Below are positions 50,619 to 58,726 of a stretch of DNA of 58,726 bases, in pieces (position 1 is the first letter of the stretch; each line of letters opens with the position of its first letter). Both the position numbers and the translations under genes were made by a program. The stretch is from an uncultured Prevotella sp. (lineage in GTDB: Bacteria; Bacteroidota; Bacteroidia; Bacteroidales; Bacteroidaceae): NCBI GenBank assembly GCA_946540435.1, contig CAMNII010000011.1, positions 1 through 58,726 on the forward strand, given 5' to 3'. Under the pieces are notes generated by a model, which was not told the DNA's origin, did no database searches, and saw only the letters and a program-made list of their open reading frames with translations.

Positions 50619-51737
50619 ATGATCTTAGAGCATCTATCCATCATCAACTATAAGAACATCAGGGAGGCCACCCTTGACTTCTCTCCGAAGATGAATTGTT
50701 TCGTCGGGCAGAACGGAGAGGGTAAGACCAATCTGCTTGATGCCATCTACTACCTGTCGTTTTGTCGCAGCGCCTTCAACCCCATTGACTCTCAGGTGCT
50801 GAACCACGACAGCGACTTCTTTGTGCTCGATGCCTGTTACAGGCATGACCATGGCGACGAGGAGTGGGTATACTGCGGAATGAAGCGGGGTACCAAGAAG
50901 CATTTCAAACGCAACAAGAAAGAATACAAGCGTCTGTCCCAGCATATCGGCCTCATTCCGCTCATCTTCGTCTCACCGTCCGACACGCTCCTTATTGAAG
51001 GGGGGAGTGAGGAGCGGAGACGACTGATGGATGTCGTCATCGCTCAGTTCGACACAACTTATATCGACTCGCTCAATGCCTATAACAAAGCACTCCAACA
51101 ACGTAATGCGCTGCTGAAGATGGATGAAGAGCCCGACCCAATGCTCATGGACATATGGGAACAGGAGATGGCTCAGCATGGCGAAGCGCTGTACCACAAG
51201 CGCAACGCCTTCATCGAAGAGTTCATCCCGGTATTTCAGGAAATCTACAGCAGTATCTCCGGCAACAAGGAGACGGTGGCGCTCGGTTACACGTCGCACT
51301 GCCAGCGAGGACCTTTGCTCGACGTCATCCGGCGTGACAGAGCCAAGGACAGGGCCGTCGGCTACTCGCTCCATGGCATCCATCGCGATGATCTCGAGAT
51401 GCTGCTCGGCGGCTACCCCATCCGGCGCGAGGGCAGCCAAGGTCAGAACAAGACATATACGCTGGCACTGAAGCTGGCACAATTTGACTTCCTGCGGCGC
51501 ACCGCCTCTACGACGACGCCCCTGCTGCTGCTCGACGACATCTTCGACAAGCTTGACGCACAGCGTGTGGAACAGATTATTTCACTGGTCTCGGGACCGC
51601 AGTTCGGACAGATTTTCATTACCGATACCAACCGTGAACATCTTGACCGCATCCTGAAATATGGGAATTTCGACTATCGCCTCTTTGCCGTAAAGGCCGG
51701 AGAGGTGAGCCCTTGGGAGGAGGGCACGCATGTTTAG
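50619..51737 (+). CDS. recF: DNA replication and repair protein RecF
   Basis: From the ATG at 50619 the protein has 372 residues and begins MILEHLSIINYKNI, the usual RecF start. Walker A is GQNGEGKTN (30-38). The ABC-type signature and Walker B (LLLLDDIFDKLD, near residue 310) lie in the C-terminal half, which also has the REGSQGQNKT segment. RecF loads RecA at gaps through RecO and RecR. An ATG at 50577 would add 14 residues without family support. The dciA-like gene overlaps its end by 8 bp. Confidence 0.95.
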   Translation: MILEHLSIINYKNIREATLDFSPKMNCFVGQNGEGKTNLLDAIYYLSFCRSAFNPIDSQVLNHDSDFFVLDACYRHDHGDEEWVYCGMKRGTKKHFKRNKKEYKRLSQHIGLIPLIFVSPSDTLLIEGGSEERRRLMDVVIAQFDTTYIDSLNAYNKALQQRNALLKMDEEPDPMLMDIWEQEMAQHGEALYHKRNAFIEEFIPVFQEIYSSISGNKETVALGYTSHCQRGPLLDVIRRDRAKDRAVGYSLHGIHRDDLEMLLGGYPIRREGSQGQNKTYTLALKLAQFDFLRRTASTTTPLLLLDDIFDKLDAQRVEQIISLVSGPQFGQIFITDTNREHLDRILKYGNFDYRLFAVKAGEVSPWEEGTHV

Positions 51738-52020
51738 GCGGCAGGTTCGGACCTTAGGTGATGTGCTGTGGCAATACCTAAGGAGGGAAGGTCTGGAGAC
51801 GCCTCTGCTACAGAAGCGCCTGATTGACAACTGGGAGGAGGTGGCCGGTTCGCTGGCTGCCCGCTTCACAGAGGAGAAGTTCATCCGCAACCAGACACTG
51901 TTCGTCAAGATTTCCCGTCCTGCCCTGCGCCAGGACCTGAACATGATGCGTAGCGACCTGATTGTACGTCTTAACCAGTCGGTTGGTGCGCAGATTATCA
52001 GCGACCTCCGTATTTATTGA
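51730..52020 (+). CDS. DUF721/DciA-like protein
   Basis: The 96-residue protein has the DUF721 pattern: LLQKRLIDNWEEVAGSLAARFT (about 30-51 by position), LFVKISRPALRQDLNMMRSDLIVRLNQ. DUF721 includes DciA, a loader of the replicative helicase in many bacteria. recF-DUF721 adjacency is conserved in Bacteroidetes, which supports a DNA replication or repair role. Confidence 0.88.
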   Translation: MFRRQVRTLGDVLWQYLRREGLETPLLQKRLIDNWEEVAGSLAARFTEEKFIRNQTLFVKISRPALRQDLNMMRSDLIVRLNQSVGAQIISDLRIY

Positions 52021-52097
52021 ATTGAGAAAGACACCTAACGGCAGGAGCTGAGAGAACTAAACGGCAAAAGCGGAGATTGTCTGACGTCAAGATACGA

Positions 52098-52145
52098 GAA
52101 AGGAAAAGCCACTACCTGCAGCGCAGCGTCGTGGCTTTTCCTTTC
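52098..52145. terminator. Bidirectional terminator hairpin
   Basis: GAAAGGAAAAGCCAC (52098-52112) pairs perfectly with GTGGCTTTTCCTTTC (52131-52145), an 18-nt loop between them. It separates the convergent recF-DUF721 and RNase G transcripts. Confidence 0.85.
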
Positions 52146-52203
52146 TTGTGTCAGTCAGCAGCCTTGGACGGAACTATTTCCCGATGGCCATGCATGCCGG
52201 CTG

Positions 52204-53778
52204 TCATTTGGTTTCTATTTCCTCTTTCATGTCGATGAACTGTTTCTTGGAGTCATAGAATTCATACTGCAGAAACGCCATCTTCTGTGAGGGAATAATT
52301 CTGAGGCCCATGCCGTACTTCAGCTGCCAACGTCGTTTCAGCGAGAAAACGCCTTGATTGATGTAGGCTGCTACGTAGGGATGGACGTGTAGCGAGAATT
52401 TCTTAATTCCTATCTTGTTCACTAAGCGGTCGATCTTACCTTCCAGCTGGTCGGTGAAAAGGATACTCGACTTGATTTTACCGCTGCCAAAGCAGGTGGG
52501 GCACTCTTCTTCAACTTGTACATCCATGGCTGGCCTGACGCGCTGACGGGTGATCTGCATCAGTCCGAACTTCGAGAGCGGGAGGATATTGTGGCGTGCA
52601 CGGTCCTGCTTCATGTTCTCACACATCCGCTCATAGAGTTTCTGCCGGTCTTCGGCCAGGTTCATGTCGATGAAGTCTACCACGATGATGCCTCCCATAT
52701 CCCGGAGTCGTAACTGGCGTGCCAGCTCGTCGGCAGCTCCGAGGTTTACTTCTAGGGCATTTGCTTCCTGTCCGTTATTGTTGCGGGTGCGGTTGCCACT
52801 GTTCACATCCACCACATGCAGGGCCTCGGTATGCTCGATGATGAGATACGCCCCGTGTTTGTAGTTGACGATACGTCCGAATCCGGATTTTATTTGCTTG
52901 GTAACGTCAAAGTTGTCGAAGATGGGAAGCTTGCCAGTGTAGAGTTTGACGATGTCGGCCTTTTCGGGTGCGATGAGCGTGAGATAGTTTCTCACTTCGT
53001 CATAGGTCTCCTCGCTGTTGACATGGATACTGGTGAAACTGGGATTGAAGAGGTCGCGCAACAGGGCGATGGCTCTTCCTGTCTCTTCGTAAACCAGTTG
53101 CGGACGCTGCTGCGTCTTCTGGATTTTGGTGATGGCGTCTTCCCAACGCTTGTTCAGCACTTTGAGTTCGGCATCAAGGTCAGCTACGCGTTTGCCTTCG
53201 GCGACGGTCCTGACGATAACGCCGCAGTTTTTCGGTTTGATGCTGTGAATCAGTTGTTTCAGTCTTGCCCGCTCTTCTCCGCTTTTGATTTTCGACGATA
53301 CCGACACTTTGTCGCCAAAGGGCACGAGTACGAGGTATCTGCCGGCGAAGGATATTTCGCCTGTCAGCCGTGGTCCCTTTGTTGAAATGGGTTCCTTGAC
53401 GATTTGCACCAGCACTTCCTGCCCCTGTGCGAGCGTTGTCTGAATGCTTCCGTCTTTAGTGAGTTCAGGCTGTCGGTTTGCCTTGGCAAAGGGATAGAGT
53501 TTTTTGCGGTCGCTCTGTACCTGCTTGAGGTATTTGGCGAAGGAGTTGAATTGTCCGCCTAAGTCAAGATAGTGCAGAAATGCCTCGCGCTCATAACCGA
53601 CATCTACAAAGCAGGCATTGAGACCGGGTAGCAGTTTCTTTACCTTGGCGATGTAGATGTTTCCTACAGCAAACGACTCCCCTATCGGCTCTTTTTGATA
53701 CTCCACGAGCTTTTTGTCTTCGAGGAGTGCGATGGAAATGTCTTTCTGTTGGACATCAATTACTACTTCGTTTGTCAT
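52204..53778 (-). CDS. rng: Ribonuclease E/G family endoribonuclease
   Basis: From the ATG at 53778 the protein has 524 residues: an S1-like domain (about 30-130; AVGNIYIAKVKKLLPGLNACFVDVG by position), an RNase H-like core and a catalytic part with VVDVNSGNRT and IIVVDFIDMN (two metal-binding Asp), then the zinc-link CPTCFGSG (near residue 420). It lacks the long C-terminal scaffold of RNase E, so it is RNase G-like. It processes rRNA and mRNA 5' ends. A GTG at 53820 is an unsupported earlier start. Confidence 0.94.
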   Translation of the reverse strand: MTNEVVIDVQQKDISIALLEDKKLVEYQKEPIGESFAVGNIYIAKVKKLLPGLNACFVDVGYEREAFLHYLDLGGQFNSFAKYLKQVQSDRKKLYPFAKANRQPELTKDGSIQTTLAQGQEVLVQIVKEPISTKGPRLTGEISFAGRYLVLVPFGDKVSVSSKIKSGEERARLKQLIHSIKPKNCGVIVRTVAEGKRVADLDAELKVLNKRWEDAITKIQKTQQRPQLVYEETGRAIALLRDLFNPSFTSIHVNSEETYDEVRNYLTLIAPEKADIVKLYTGKLPIFDNFDVTKQIKSGFGRIVNYKHGAYLIIEHTEALHVVDVNSGNRTRNNNGQEANALEVNLGAADELARQLRLRDMGGIIVVDFIDMNLAEDRQKLYERMCENMKQDRARHNILPLSKFGLMQITRQRVRPAMDVQVEEECPTCFGSGKIKSSILFTDQLEGKIDRLVNKIGIKKFSLHVHPYVAAYINQGVFSLKRRWQLKYGMGLRIIPSQKMAFLQYEFYDSKKQFIDMKEEIETK

Positions 53779-54125
53779 TTCTTTACCATTCTTGAAGTGA
53801 TTGTTTGACTGCCGGCCCACTGCTCTCCAGTGGACAGTGCAGTGATGAGAGTGTCAGACGTATAGTCTGTTTTTTCATGCAAAATGGGTGATGGTTTCTG
53901 TTTTCTTTCGTTTCCTTCCATCACCCAATAAATGCTGTGAGCTGTTTTACTTGCTCTTGTGTCTGTTCTTACGCAGTCTCTTCTTGCGCTTGTGGGTTGC
54001 CATCTTGTGGCCCTTCTTTTTCTTACCGTTTGGCATAATAATGATTGTTAATGATATGATAATGATTATTTAATTTTGTTCGTGCTTGCGATGTCAGCTG
54101 ACCCGGAGATTGCCGGGTGAGTCTC
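53779..54125. other. Gap with a tiny gene
   Basis: The 347-bp gap between RNase G and HU contains the 29-residue basic ORF at 53947-54036 and otherwise nothing recognised. The three genes lie on the same strand and may share the HU promoter. Confidence 0.6.
53947..54036 (-). CDS. 29-residue highly basic protein, AURKAIP1/COX24 (mS38)-like
   Basis: ATG 54036 to TAA 53947 encodes 29 residues starting MPNGKKKKGHKMATHKRKK; more than half are Lys, Arg or His. The RKKRLRKNRHK ending resembles the AURKAIP1/COX24 domain of mitochondrial ribosomal protein mS38, and Bacteroidetes have such tiny proteins between HU and RNase G. I infer a small ribosomal or RNA-binding protein. It is easily missed by gene callers because of its length. 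Confidence 0.8.
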   Translation of the reverse strand: MPNGKKKKGHKMATHKRKKRLRKNRHKSK

Positions 54126-54443
54126 TTAAGCCTCTTCCTTCTCCTCGGCGATGATTTCGTGCTCGCCGTTCTTCATCTTCTCGATGAAGCTCTTGGCGGG
54201 TTTGAAGCTGGGGATATTGTGTGCATCAATCTGCAGGGTGGTATTGGCCTTGATATTGCGGGCTGTCTTGGCTCTTCTGTGCTTGATGTTGAAGCTTCCA
54301 AAGCCACGAAGATACACATTTTCCTGCTTGTCGAGCAGTGCTGATTTGATGTGAGTCATAAAACTTTCTACGACAACGCTTACGTCCTTTCTCTGCAGGC
54401 CTGTAGAGATGGCGATCTCGTTGATGATATCTGCTTTTGTCAT
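54126..54443 (-). CDS. HU/IHF-family DNA-binding protein
   Basis: The 105-residue protein has the HU pattern: MTKADIINEIAISTGL, an FMTHIKSAL helix, VYLRGFGSFNIKHRRAKTARNIK (about 43-65 by position) for the DNA-binding arm, and PSFKPAKSF. A short acidic tail (EHEIIAEEKEEA) follows. It bends and compacts DNA. The promoter is at 54503-54533. Confidence 0.95.
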   Translation of the reverse strand: MTKADIINEIAISTGLQRKDVSVVVESFMTHIKSALLDKQENVYLRGFGSFNIKHRRAKTARNIKANTTLQIDAHNIPSFKPAKSFIEKMKNGEHEIIAEEKEEA

Positions 54444-54502
54444 TTTTATATTATAGGTTAAATTGTTGTATTTTTTTACCTGTCATGCTTTAAAAGTGCC
54501 TG

Positions 54503-54533
54503 CAAATATACATCTTTTTTACGGGAACACAAA
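54503..54533 (-). promoter_or_regulatory. Promoter of the HU gene
   Basis: Minus strand TTTG (54530-54533), a 19-bp spacer and TATATTTG (54503-54510). The leader is about 55 nt. Confidence 0.78.
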
Positions 54534-54619
54534 ATTTTTTTGCTTTTTTTGGCAGAAAATGTGGGATGCAATGAATTGTTTCATTCGCTGCGGCTTACAT
54601 TTTCGGATTGTCTGATGTC

Positions 54620-54657
54620 AAAAAAGGCTGTCAAGGAGGGGTGTTCCTGACAGCCTT
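54620..54657 (-). terminator. Intrinsic terminator of the DUF4359 gene
   Basis: On the minus strand AAGGCTGTCA (54648-54657) pairs with TGACAGCCTT (54624-54633), followed by a run of T (54620-54625). Confidence 0.9.
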
Positions 54658-54684
54658 GTAAATAATTAGTCATAAAAACTACTG

Positions 54685-55059
54685 CTAAAGCACGGGGATC
54701 TTCTCTTGTAGGTATTCTTCCAGTTTCTTTTCCATGAACTCATGACCTACGGGGAAGACGTGGCCGAAGGCTCCGACAGAAACCACATGAGTATCGTTGC
54801 CCCAGGTGACGGTGCCGACAGAGAGGATGCCATAGTTCTTGACATCGACCATCTTGTCGACAGCGAGGTTGGCAGCGAGGTTGGTGACGAGTGAGGCATA
54901 GAAGGTGATCGTGCTGCCGGCCACCTTGCCCATCTCGTCTGTGATTGCCGTCTTCACTTCTTTCTTCACTGCGGCCTGATGGGCATCCTTGTCTGGACAT
55001 GTGCATGCCATCGCCACGATGATGGCCACCACGATGACGGCGGTAAGGAGTTTCTTCAT
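54685..55059 (-). CDS. DUF4359 family exported protein
   Basis: From the ATG at 55059 the protein has 124 residues with a hydrophobic N-terminus and a MACTCPDK stretch that may be a lipobox (Cys near residue 19). The C-terminal VDVKNYGILSVGTVTW...VSVGAFGHVF pattern fits DUF4359. Function unknown. It is 36 bp downstream of the DUF4332 gene on the same strand, so they are likely cotranscribed. Confidence 0.8.
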   Translation of the reverse strand: MKKLLTAVIVVAIIVAMACTCPDKDAHQAAVKKEVKTAITDEMGKVAGSTITFYASLVTNLAANLAVDKMVDVKNYGILSVGTVTWGNDTHVVSVGAFGHVFPVGHEFMEKKLEEYLQEKIPVL

Positions 55060-55095
55060 TGGCACGTAGTATGGGGTTCCTGGGGGGAACGCTGG

Positions 55096-55503
55096 TTAGT
55101 ACTCCACGACAGCAGGCAGCTCGTTGGCCTGGGCGATCATCTTCTCCACCTCAACGAGTGCGGGCACACGACCGACGAGGTGTTTCTCGGCATTCACCTC
55201 CTCGAGTTTGGGCTGCAGGTTCTCTGCCTTGCGGTGTTTGAGTTCCTTCACGGTGTCTACTCCGGCAGCTTCGAGCAATTCCGAGAACTGGGGGCCTATG
55301 CCGTTGATACGCATGAGGTCGGCATGGTTGGTCCATGTGAGGATGAGCTTGGGCGAGATGTCGGCCTTCTCTGCCAACGCCTTGCGGCCAGCGGGTTTCG
55401 CACACTGTTCGAGCAGTGCGTCAACGGTTTCAATACCTGCTTCGATGAGCTTTTTTGCATACACTTCGCCGATTCCTTCGACGTCTACAATCTTATAAGC
55501 CAT
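55096..55503 (-). CDS. DUF4332 helix-hairpin-helix protein
   Basis: From the ATG at 55503 the protein has 135 residues. Two helix-hairpin-helix units are visible: VEGIGEVYAKKLIEAGIETVDALLEQ (about 8-33 by position) and INGIGPQFSELLEAAGVDTVKEL (about 66-88). This is DUF4332, probably non-specific DNA or protein binding. A perfect promoter precedes it, divergent from the nitroreductase promoter. A longer frame to 55590 crosses the promoter and is rejected. Confidence 0.88.
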   Translation of the reverse strand: MAYKIVDVEGIGEVYAKKLIEAGIETVDALLEQCAKPAGRKALAEKADISPKLILTWTNHADLMRINGIGPQFSELLEAAGVDTVKELKHRKAENLQPKLEEVNAEKHLVGRVPALVEVEKMIAQANELPAVVEY

Positions 55504-55546
55504 AATTTCAAATATTTGGGTTAGTTGATTATTTGTAAAGTCCATG

Positions 55547-55578
55547 CAAATATACACAGAAACGCGGAATAATCCAAA
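55547..55578 (-). promoter_or_regulatory. Promoter of the DUF4332-DUF4359 pair
   Basis: Minus strand TTTG (55575-55578), a 20-bp spacer and TATATTTG (55547-55554), a perfect match. Confidence 0.8.
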
Positions 55579-55603
55579 TTTTTTCATCATTTTTCGCTTT
55601 TTC

Positions 55604-55635
55604 TTTGTCTGTTTGGCTATTATTTGTTATATTTG
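55604..55635 (+). promoter_or_regulatory. Promoter of the nitroreductase-pyk operon
   Basis: TTTG (55604-55607), a 20-bp spacer and TATATTTG (55628-55635), the same boxes as the divergent promoter 26 bp away. Confidence 0.8.
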
Positions 55636-55655
55636 CAGTCATCAATGAATCATTT

Positions 55656-56279
55656 ATGTATATGAGAAGAACGATTATTACGACCGCTATGCTGTGCATG
55701 GTCATGGTAGCGGCTGCCCAGGAAGTACAACCCTTGCCTAAACCCGACAAGAAAGCGAAGATGACGCTGTTCCAGGCTCTCGACCGCCGGGAATCGGTGC
55801 GCGAGTATTCTGACAGGGAAATCCCCGAACGCACGTTGTCGAACCTGCTCTGGGCTGCATGCGGCATCAATCGCCCCGGGCAGGGACGGATTACGGCGCC
55901 TTCGGCCATCAACGCACAGGATATCACCGTCTATGTGTGCCGGCAGGACGGTGCTTGGAAATACGATGCCGCAGCACATGCACTGACAAAGGTCTCGGAC
56001 AAGGATTTGCGAAAGCAGGTTGCCGGTTTCCAGAATTTTGCCGCCACAGCCCCCGTCAGCCTGGTGCTGGTGAGTGACATCAGCAAGGTGCGCAACCACA
56101 GCGAACTGGGAGCGATGGATGCCGGCTACGTTTCCGAGAACATCTGTCTGGCCTGCACGGCTCTCGGACTGGCCACCGTCCCTCGCGCCACCATGGACAA
56201 AGCGGAACTGGCCAAGGAACTTAAACTCAGTGATAGTGAGGTACTCATGCTCAACAACCCCGTCGGATATAAGAAATAA
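55656..56279 (+). CDS. Nitroreductase-family oxidoreductase, exported
   Basis: From the ATG at 55656 the protein has 207 residues; 55662 is an alternative. A short signal peptide (ending VAAA|QE) suggests export, unusual for an FMN enzyme. RRESVREYSDREIPERTLSNLLWAACGINRP (about 53-83 by position) is the nitroreductase FMN-binding start, and DAGYVSENICLACTALGLATV is the second motif. Function may be flavin-dependent reduction of an envelope substrate. pyk follows after 5 bp. Confidence 0.87.
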   Translation: MYMRRTIITTAMLCMVMVAAAQEVQPLPKPDKKAKMTLFQALDRRESVREYSDREIPERTLSNLLWAACGINRPGQGRITAPSAINAQDITVYVCRQDGAWKYDAAAHALTKVSDKDLRKQVAGFQNFAATAPVSLVLVSDISKVRNHSELGAMDAGYVSENICLACTALGLATVPRATMDKAELAKELKLSDSEVLMLNNPVGYKK

Positions 56280-56284
56280 CCACC

Positions 56285-57739
56285 ATGAAGAAGACAAAAA
56301 TCGTTTGCACCATCAGCGACTATCGGTGCGACCAAGAGTTCCTGCGCCGGTTGTTCTTCGCAGGAATGAATGTGGTCCGCATGAACACGGCACACGCCAC
56401 CCCGGAGGGCATGTGCAAAGTAATAAATAATGTACGCGAGACGTCACAACTCATTGCCCTGATGATCGACACCAAGGGGCCGGAGATACGTACGACCGTA
56501 GTCAGCGAGCCCATTGCATATAAAACGGGCGATGTGGTGAAGATCTTCGGGCGCCCCGAGATGGAGACCACCCACGACATCATCAACCTGACCTATCGCG
56601 ACATCACGCAAGACGTTCACGTGGGCGACCAGATCCTCATCGACGACGGCGAACTGGCCATGACCGTCATCGAGAACACAGGGCCCATGCTGGTCGCGCA
56701 GGTATTGAACGACGGCACACTCGGCTCGCGCAAGACCGTCAACATCCCCGGCGAACATATCCAGCTGCCTTCGGTGACGGAGAAAGACCGCAACAACATC
56801 CTTTTCGCCATCGAACACGACATCGACTTCATCGCCCACTCCTTCGTGCGCAATGCCGACGACGTGAGGGCGGTACAGCAAATACTCGACGAACACCACT
56901 CCGACATCAAAATCATCTCGAAGATTGAGAACCAGGAAGGTGTCGACAATATCGACGAAATCATCGATGCCTCATACGGCATCATGATAGCCCGCGGCGA
57001 CCTGGGCATAGAAGTGCCCCTGGAGCGCATTCCCGGCATCCAGCGCGAGATTATCAGGAAGTGCGTGGAGAAGAAAAAACCCGTCATCGTAGCCACGCAG
57101 ATGCTCCACTCCATGATCAACAGCCCACGACCCACACGTGCCGAGGTCACCGACATCGCCAACGCCATCTACTCCAACACCGACGCCTTGATGCTCTCGG
57201 GCGAGACAGCATCGGGCAAATATCCCATAGAAGCCGTGGAGACCATGGCGGCCATTGCCGAGCAGGCCGAGAAAGACCGGCTGGCCCTGCACGACTTCGA
57301 GATACCGCTGCGACCCAACTGCACGCAGAAAGAATTCCTCGCCCATGCCGCCATCGACGCCACGCGACGGCTTGGTGCCGCCGGCATCATCGCCGACACA
57401 CTGTCGGGCGAGACCGTACGCCATCTGGCTGCGTTCCGAGGACCTTCACCCATCCTCGCCATCTGCTATGTAGAGAAGACGCAGCGTCTGCTGAACCTCT
57501 CCTATGGCGTGATACCCATCTCGCAGCGTAAGCACGTCTCGCCGGAATACATGTTCACGGCTGCCATCCGCATGCTCCGCCAGAAAGGCTATATCAACAT
57601 CAACGACCGCATAGCCTACCTCAGCGGAAACCTCGGAAAGAACGCCGGAACCACCTTCCTCGAAATCAACCCCGTCAGGCAGTTCTTCGACAAGACCTAC
57701 GAGTTCCACCTGCCGGAATACGTGGCCGACAGGACATAA
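56285..57739 (+). CDS. pyk: Pyruvate kinase
   Basis: The 484-residue protein has KTKIVCTISDY at the N-terminus, NTAHATPEG, DTKGPEIRT (about 61-69), SKIENQEGVDNIDEI with the catalytic Lys (about 218), MIARGDLGIEVP (about 238-249) and TDALMLSGETASGKYP. It makes ATP and pyruvate from phosphoenolpyruvate. It has the normal length and a C-terminal allosteric domain. It is cotranscribed with the nitroreductase (5 bp gap). Confidence 0.97.
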   Translation: MKKTKIVCTISDYRCDQEFLRRLFFAGMNVVRMNTAHATPEGMCKVINNVRETSQLIALMIDTKGPEIRTTVVSEPIAYKTGDVVKIFGRPEMETTHDIINLTYRDITQDVHVGDQILIDDGELAMTVIENTGPMLVAQVLNDGTLGSRKTVNIPGEHIQLPSVTEKDRNNILFAIEHDIDFIAHSFVRNADDVRAVQQILDEHHSDIKIISKIENQEGVDNIDEIIDASYGIMIARGDLGIEVPLERIPGIQREIIRKCVEKKKPVIVATQMLHSMINSPRPTRAEVTDIANAIYSNTDALMLSGETASGKYPIEAVETMAAIAEQAEKDRLALHDFEIPLRPNCTQKEFLAHAAIDATRRLGAAGIIADTLSGETVRHLAAFRGPSPILAICYVEKTQRLLNLSYGVIPISQRKHVSPEYMFTAAIRMLRQKGYININDRIAYLSGNLGKNAGTTFLEINPVRQFFDKTYEFHLPEYVADRT

Positions 57740-57770
57740 TGGGCTGTCAGGACCCTGACAGAACATCATC

Positions 57771-57809
57771 ACAGCATCAGCCTTGGCATCCACACAGGGC
57801 TGATGCTGT
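57771..57809 (+). terminator. Terminator-like hairpin after pyk
   Basis: ACAGCATCAGCC (57771-57782) pairs perfectly with GGCTGATGCTGT (57798-57809). A shorter hairpin CTGTCAGG/CCTGACAG lies just before (57744-57761). The following T-run is weak. Confidence 0.7.
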
Positions 57810-57880
57810 TGTCTACGGAGGGTGTTAATACTTAGTGACGGTCTGCAAGAACGGACAGACCGAAGGTAAGCATCGCGAAA

Positions 57881-57946
57881 GCAAATTCGCCGATTTTGGT
57901 CAGCAAATTCGCCGATTTTGGTCAGCAAATTCGCCGATTTTGCTTT
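57881..57946. repeat. 22-bp palindromic tandem array D (three units)
   Basis: Three units with a 22-bp period, each with the near-palindrome CAAATTCGCCGATTTTG followed by GTCAG in the first two. The outer ends also match each other inverted (GAAAGCAAATTCG and CGATTTTGCTTTC, one mismatch). The unit is related to array A at 547-612. Confidence 0.9.
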
Positions 57947-58130
57947 CACGAAGCTAACCATTGCCAGTTTCATATCTTCGTCAGGTAGATGCCGAGGCCT
58001 GTCATGGGGCCACTGCGTGTTCGCAGCCGACCGCCCCCGCCGCACCATACGCCATGGCATGCCGGCATTTTCCTTTTTGCGGACAAAGGCCCTCTCCTGC
58101 CCTATTCCTCCGGCAAATGAATAAAGAAAA

Positions 58131-58165
58131 GCGTCTCAAGGAAAGACCTGCTTTCCTTGAGACGC
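58131..58165 (-). terminator. Intrinsic terminator of gap
   Basis: GCGTCTCAAGGAAAG (58131-58145) pairs perfectly with CTTTCCTTGAGACGC (58151-58165). On the minus strand it is followed by TTTTCTTTATT. Confidence 0.9.
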
Positions 58166-58190
58166 CTTGGTATTACTTGCTTCGCGATGA

Positions 58191-58726
<536 letters not shown>

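Larger units (their letters stand above)
57740..58190. other. Non-coding stretch between pyk and gap
   Basis: The 451-bp gap between convergent genes holds a hairpin after pyk, tandem array D and the gap terminator. No convincing gene. Confidence 0.7.

Overview
The window looks like chromosome of a Bacteroidales anaerobe, most likely Prevotellaceae (Prevotella or a sister genus). This rests on Bacteroidetes-type promoters (-33 TTTG or ATTG, about 20 bp, -7 TAnnTTTG), secreted proteins ending in a YNLQGQRV...NGKKYVK-type tail, many Bacteroidetes-restricted DUF families, and known synteny blocks (ileS-dksA-like-lspA-DUF4296; TPR-ribH beside recF-DUF721; HU-tiny basic protein-RNase G). The genes are rich in C-ending codons, so long but spurious antisense ORFs are common. 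No rRNA, tRNA, IS element or CRISPR array was found. The last gene, gap, runs off the right edge.

Layout. 1-851: non-coding repeats. 852-5975: GH92 mannosidase, MltF-like lytic transglycosylase, Dcu dicarboxylate transporter. 6400-9118 (minus): membrane HTH-like protein, NfeD, DUF805 and SPFH proteins. 9393-12494: LolC/E-type permease and acyl-CoA synthetase with an operator-like promoter. 12705-14316 (minus): reverse rubrerythrin and an RluA-type pseudouridine synthase. 14313-22021: a hemerythrin-LuxR regulator divergent from porin, imelysin lipoprotein, di-haem oxidoreductase lipoprotein and fused CcsBA. 22100-23960: tiny ORF, rpe, ECF sigma factor and a likely small RNA. 23961-31205: secreted or surface proteins, gene fragments and repeats, part of it AT-rich. 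31206-36089: ptb, buk, nth, DUF2461, comEC. 36037-38454: TonB-dependent receptor. 38556-45755: ileS to a C69 dipeptidase. 45837-50437: envelope lipoproteins, ribH, TPR protein. 50619-55503: recF, dciA-like, RNase G, small basic ORF, HU, DUF4359, DUF4332. 55656-58726: nitroreductase, pyk, gap (partial).

How genes fit together. The strongest candidate system is 14313-22021. A cytoplasmic iron-protein sensor fused to a LuxR HTH faces an operon for an outer-membrane porin-like barrel, an imelysin lipoprotein, a two-CXXCH cytochrome and the machine that attaches haem to it. The two promoters are mirror images (ATTG-N20-TAATTTTG each) joined by a 14-bp inverted repeat with a 12-bp palindrome between them. 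I infer a redox-coupled iron (or other metal) handling module controlled by oxygen, NO or iron. Central metabolism is represented by Dcu transport, ptb-buk, pyk, gap and rpe.

Non-coding DNA is unusually structured: four arrays of 20-22-bp units with inverted-repeat character (two related by a compensatory change), a 66-bp array, a 44-bp perfect palindrome, interleaved inverted repeats with pseudoknot topology, and a 65-bp direct repeat flanking AT-rich paralogues. Everything was read by eye; family names are from motif recognition, not from searches.
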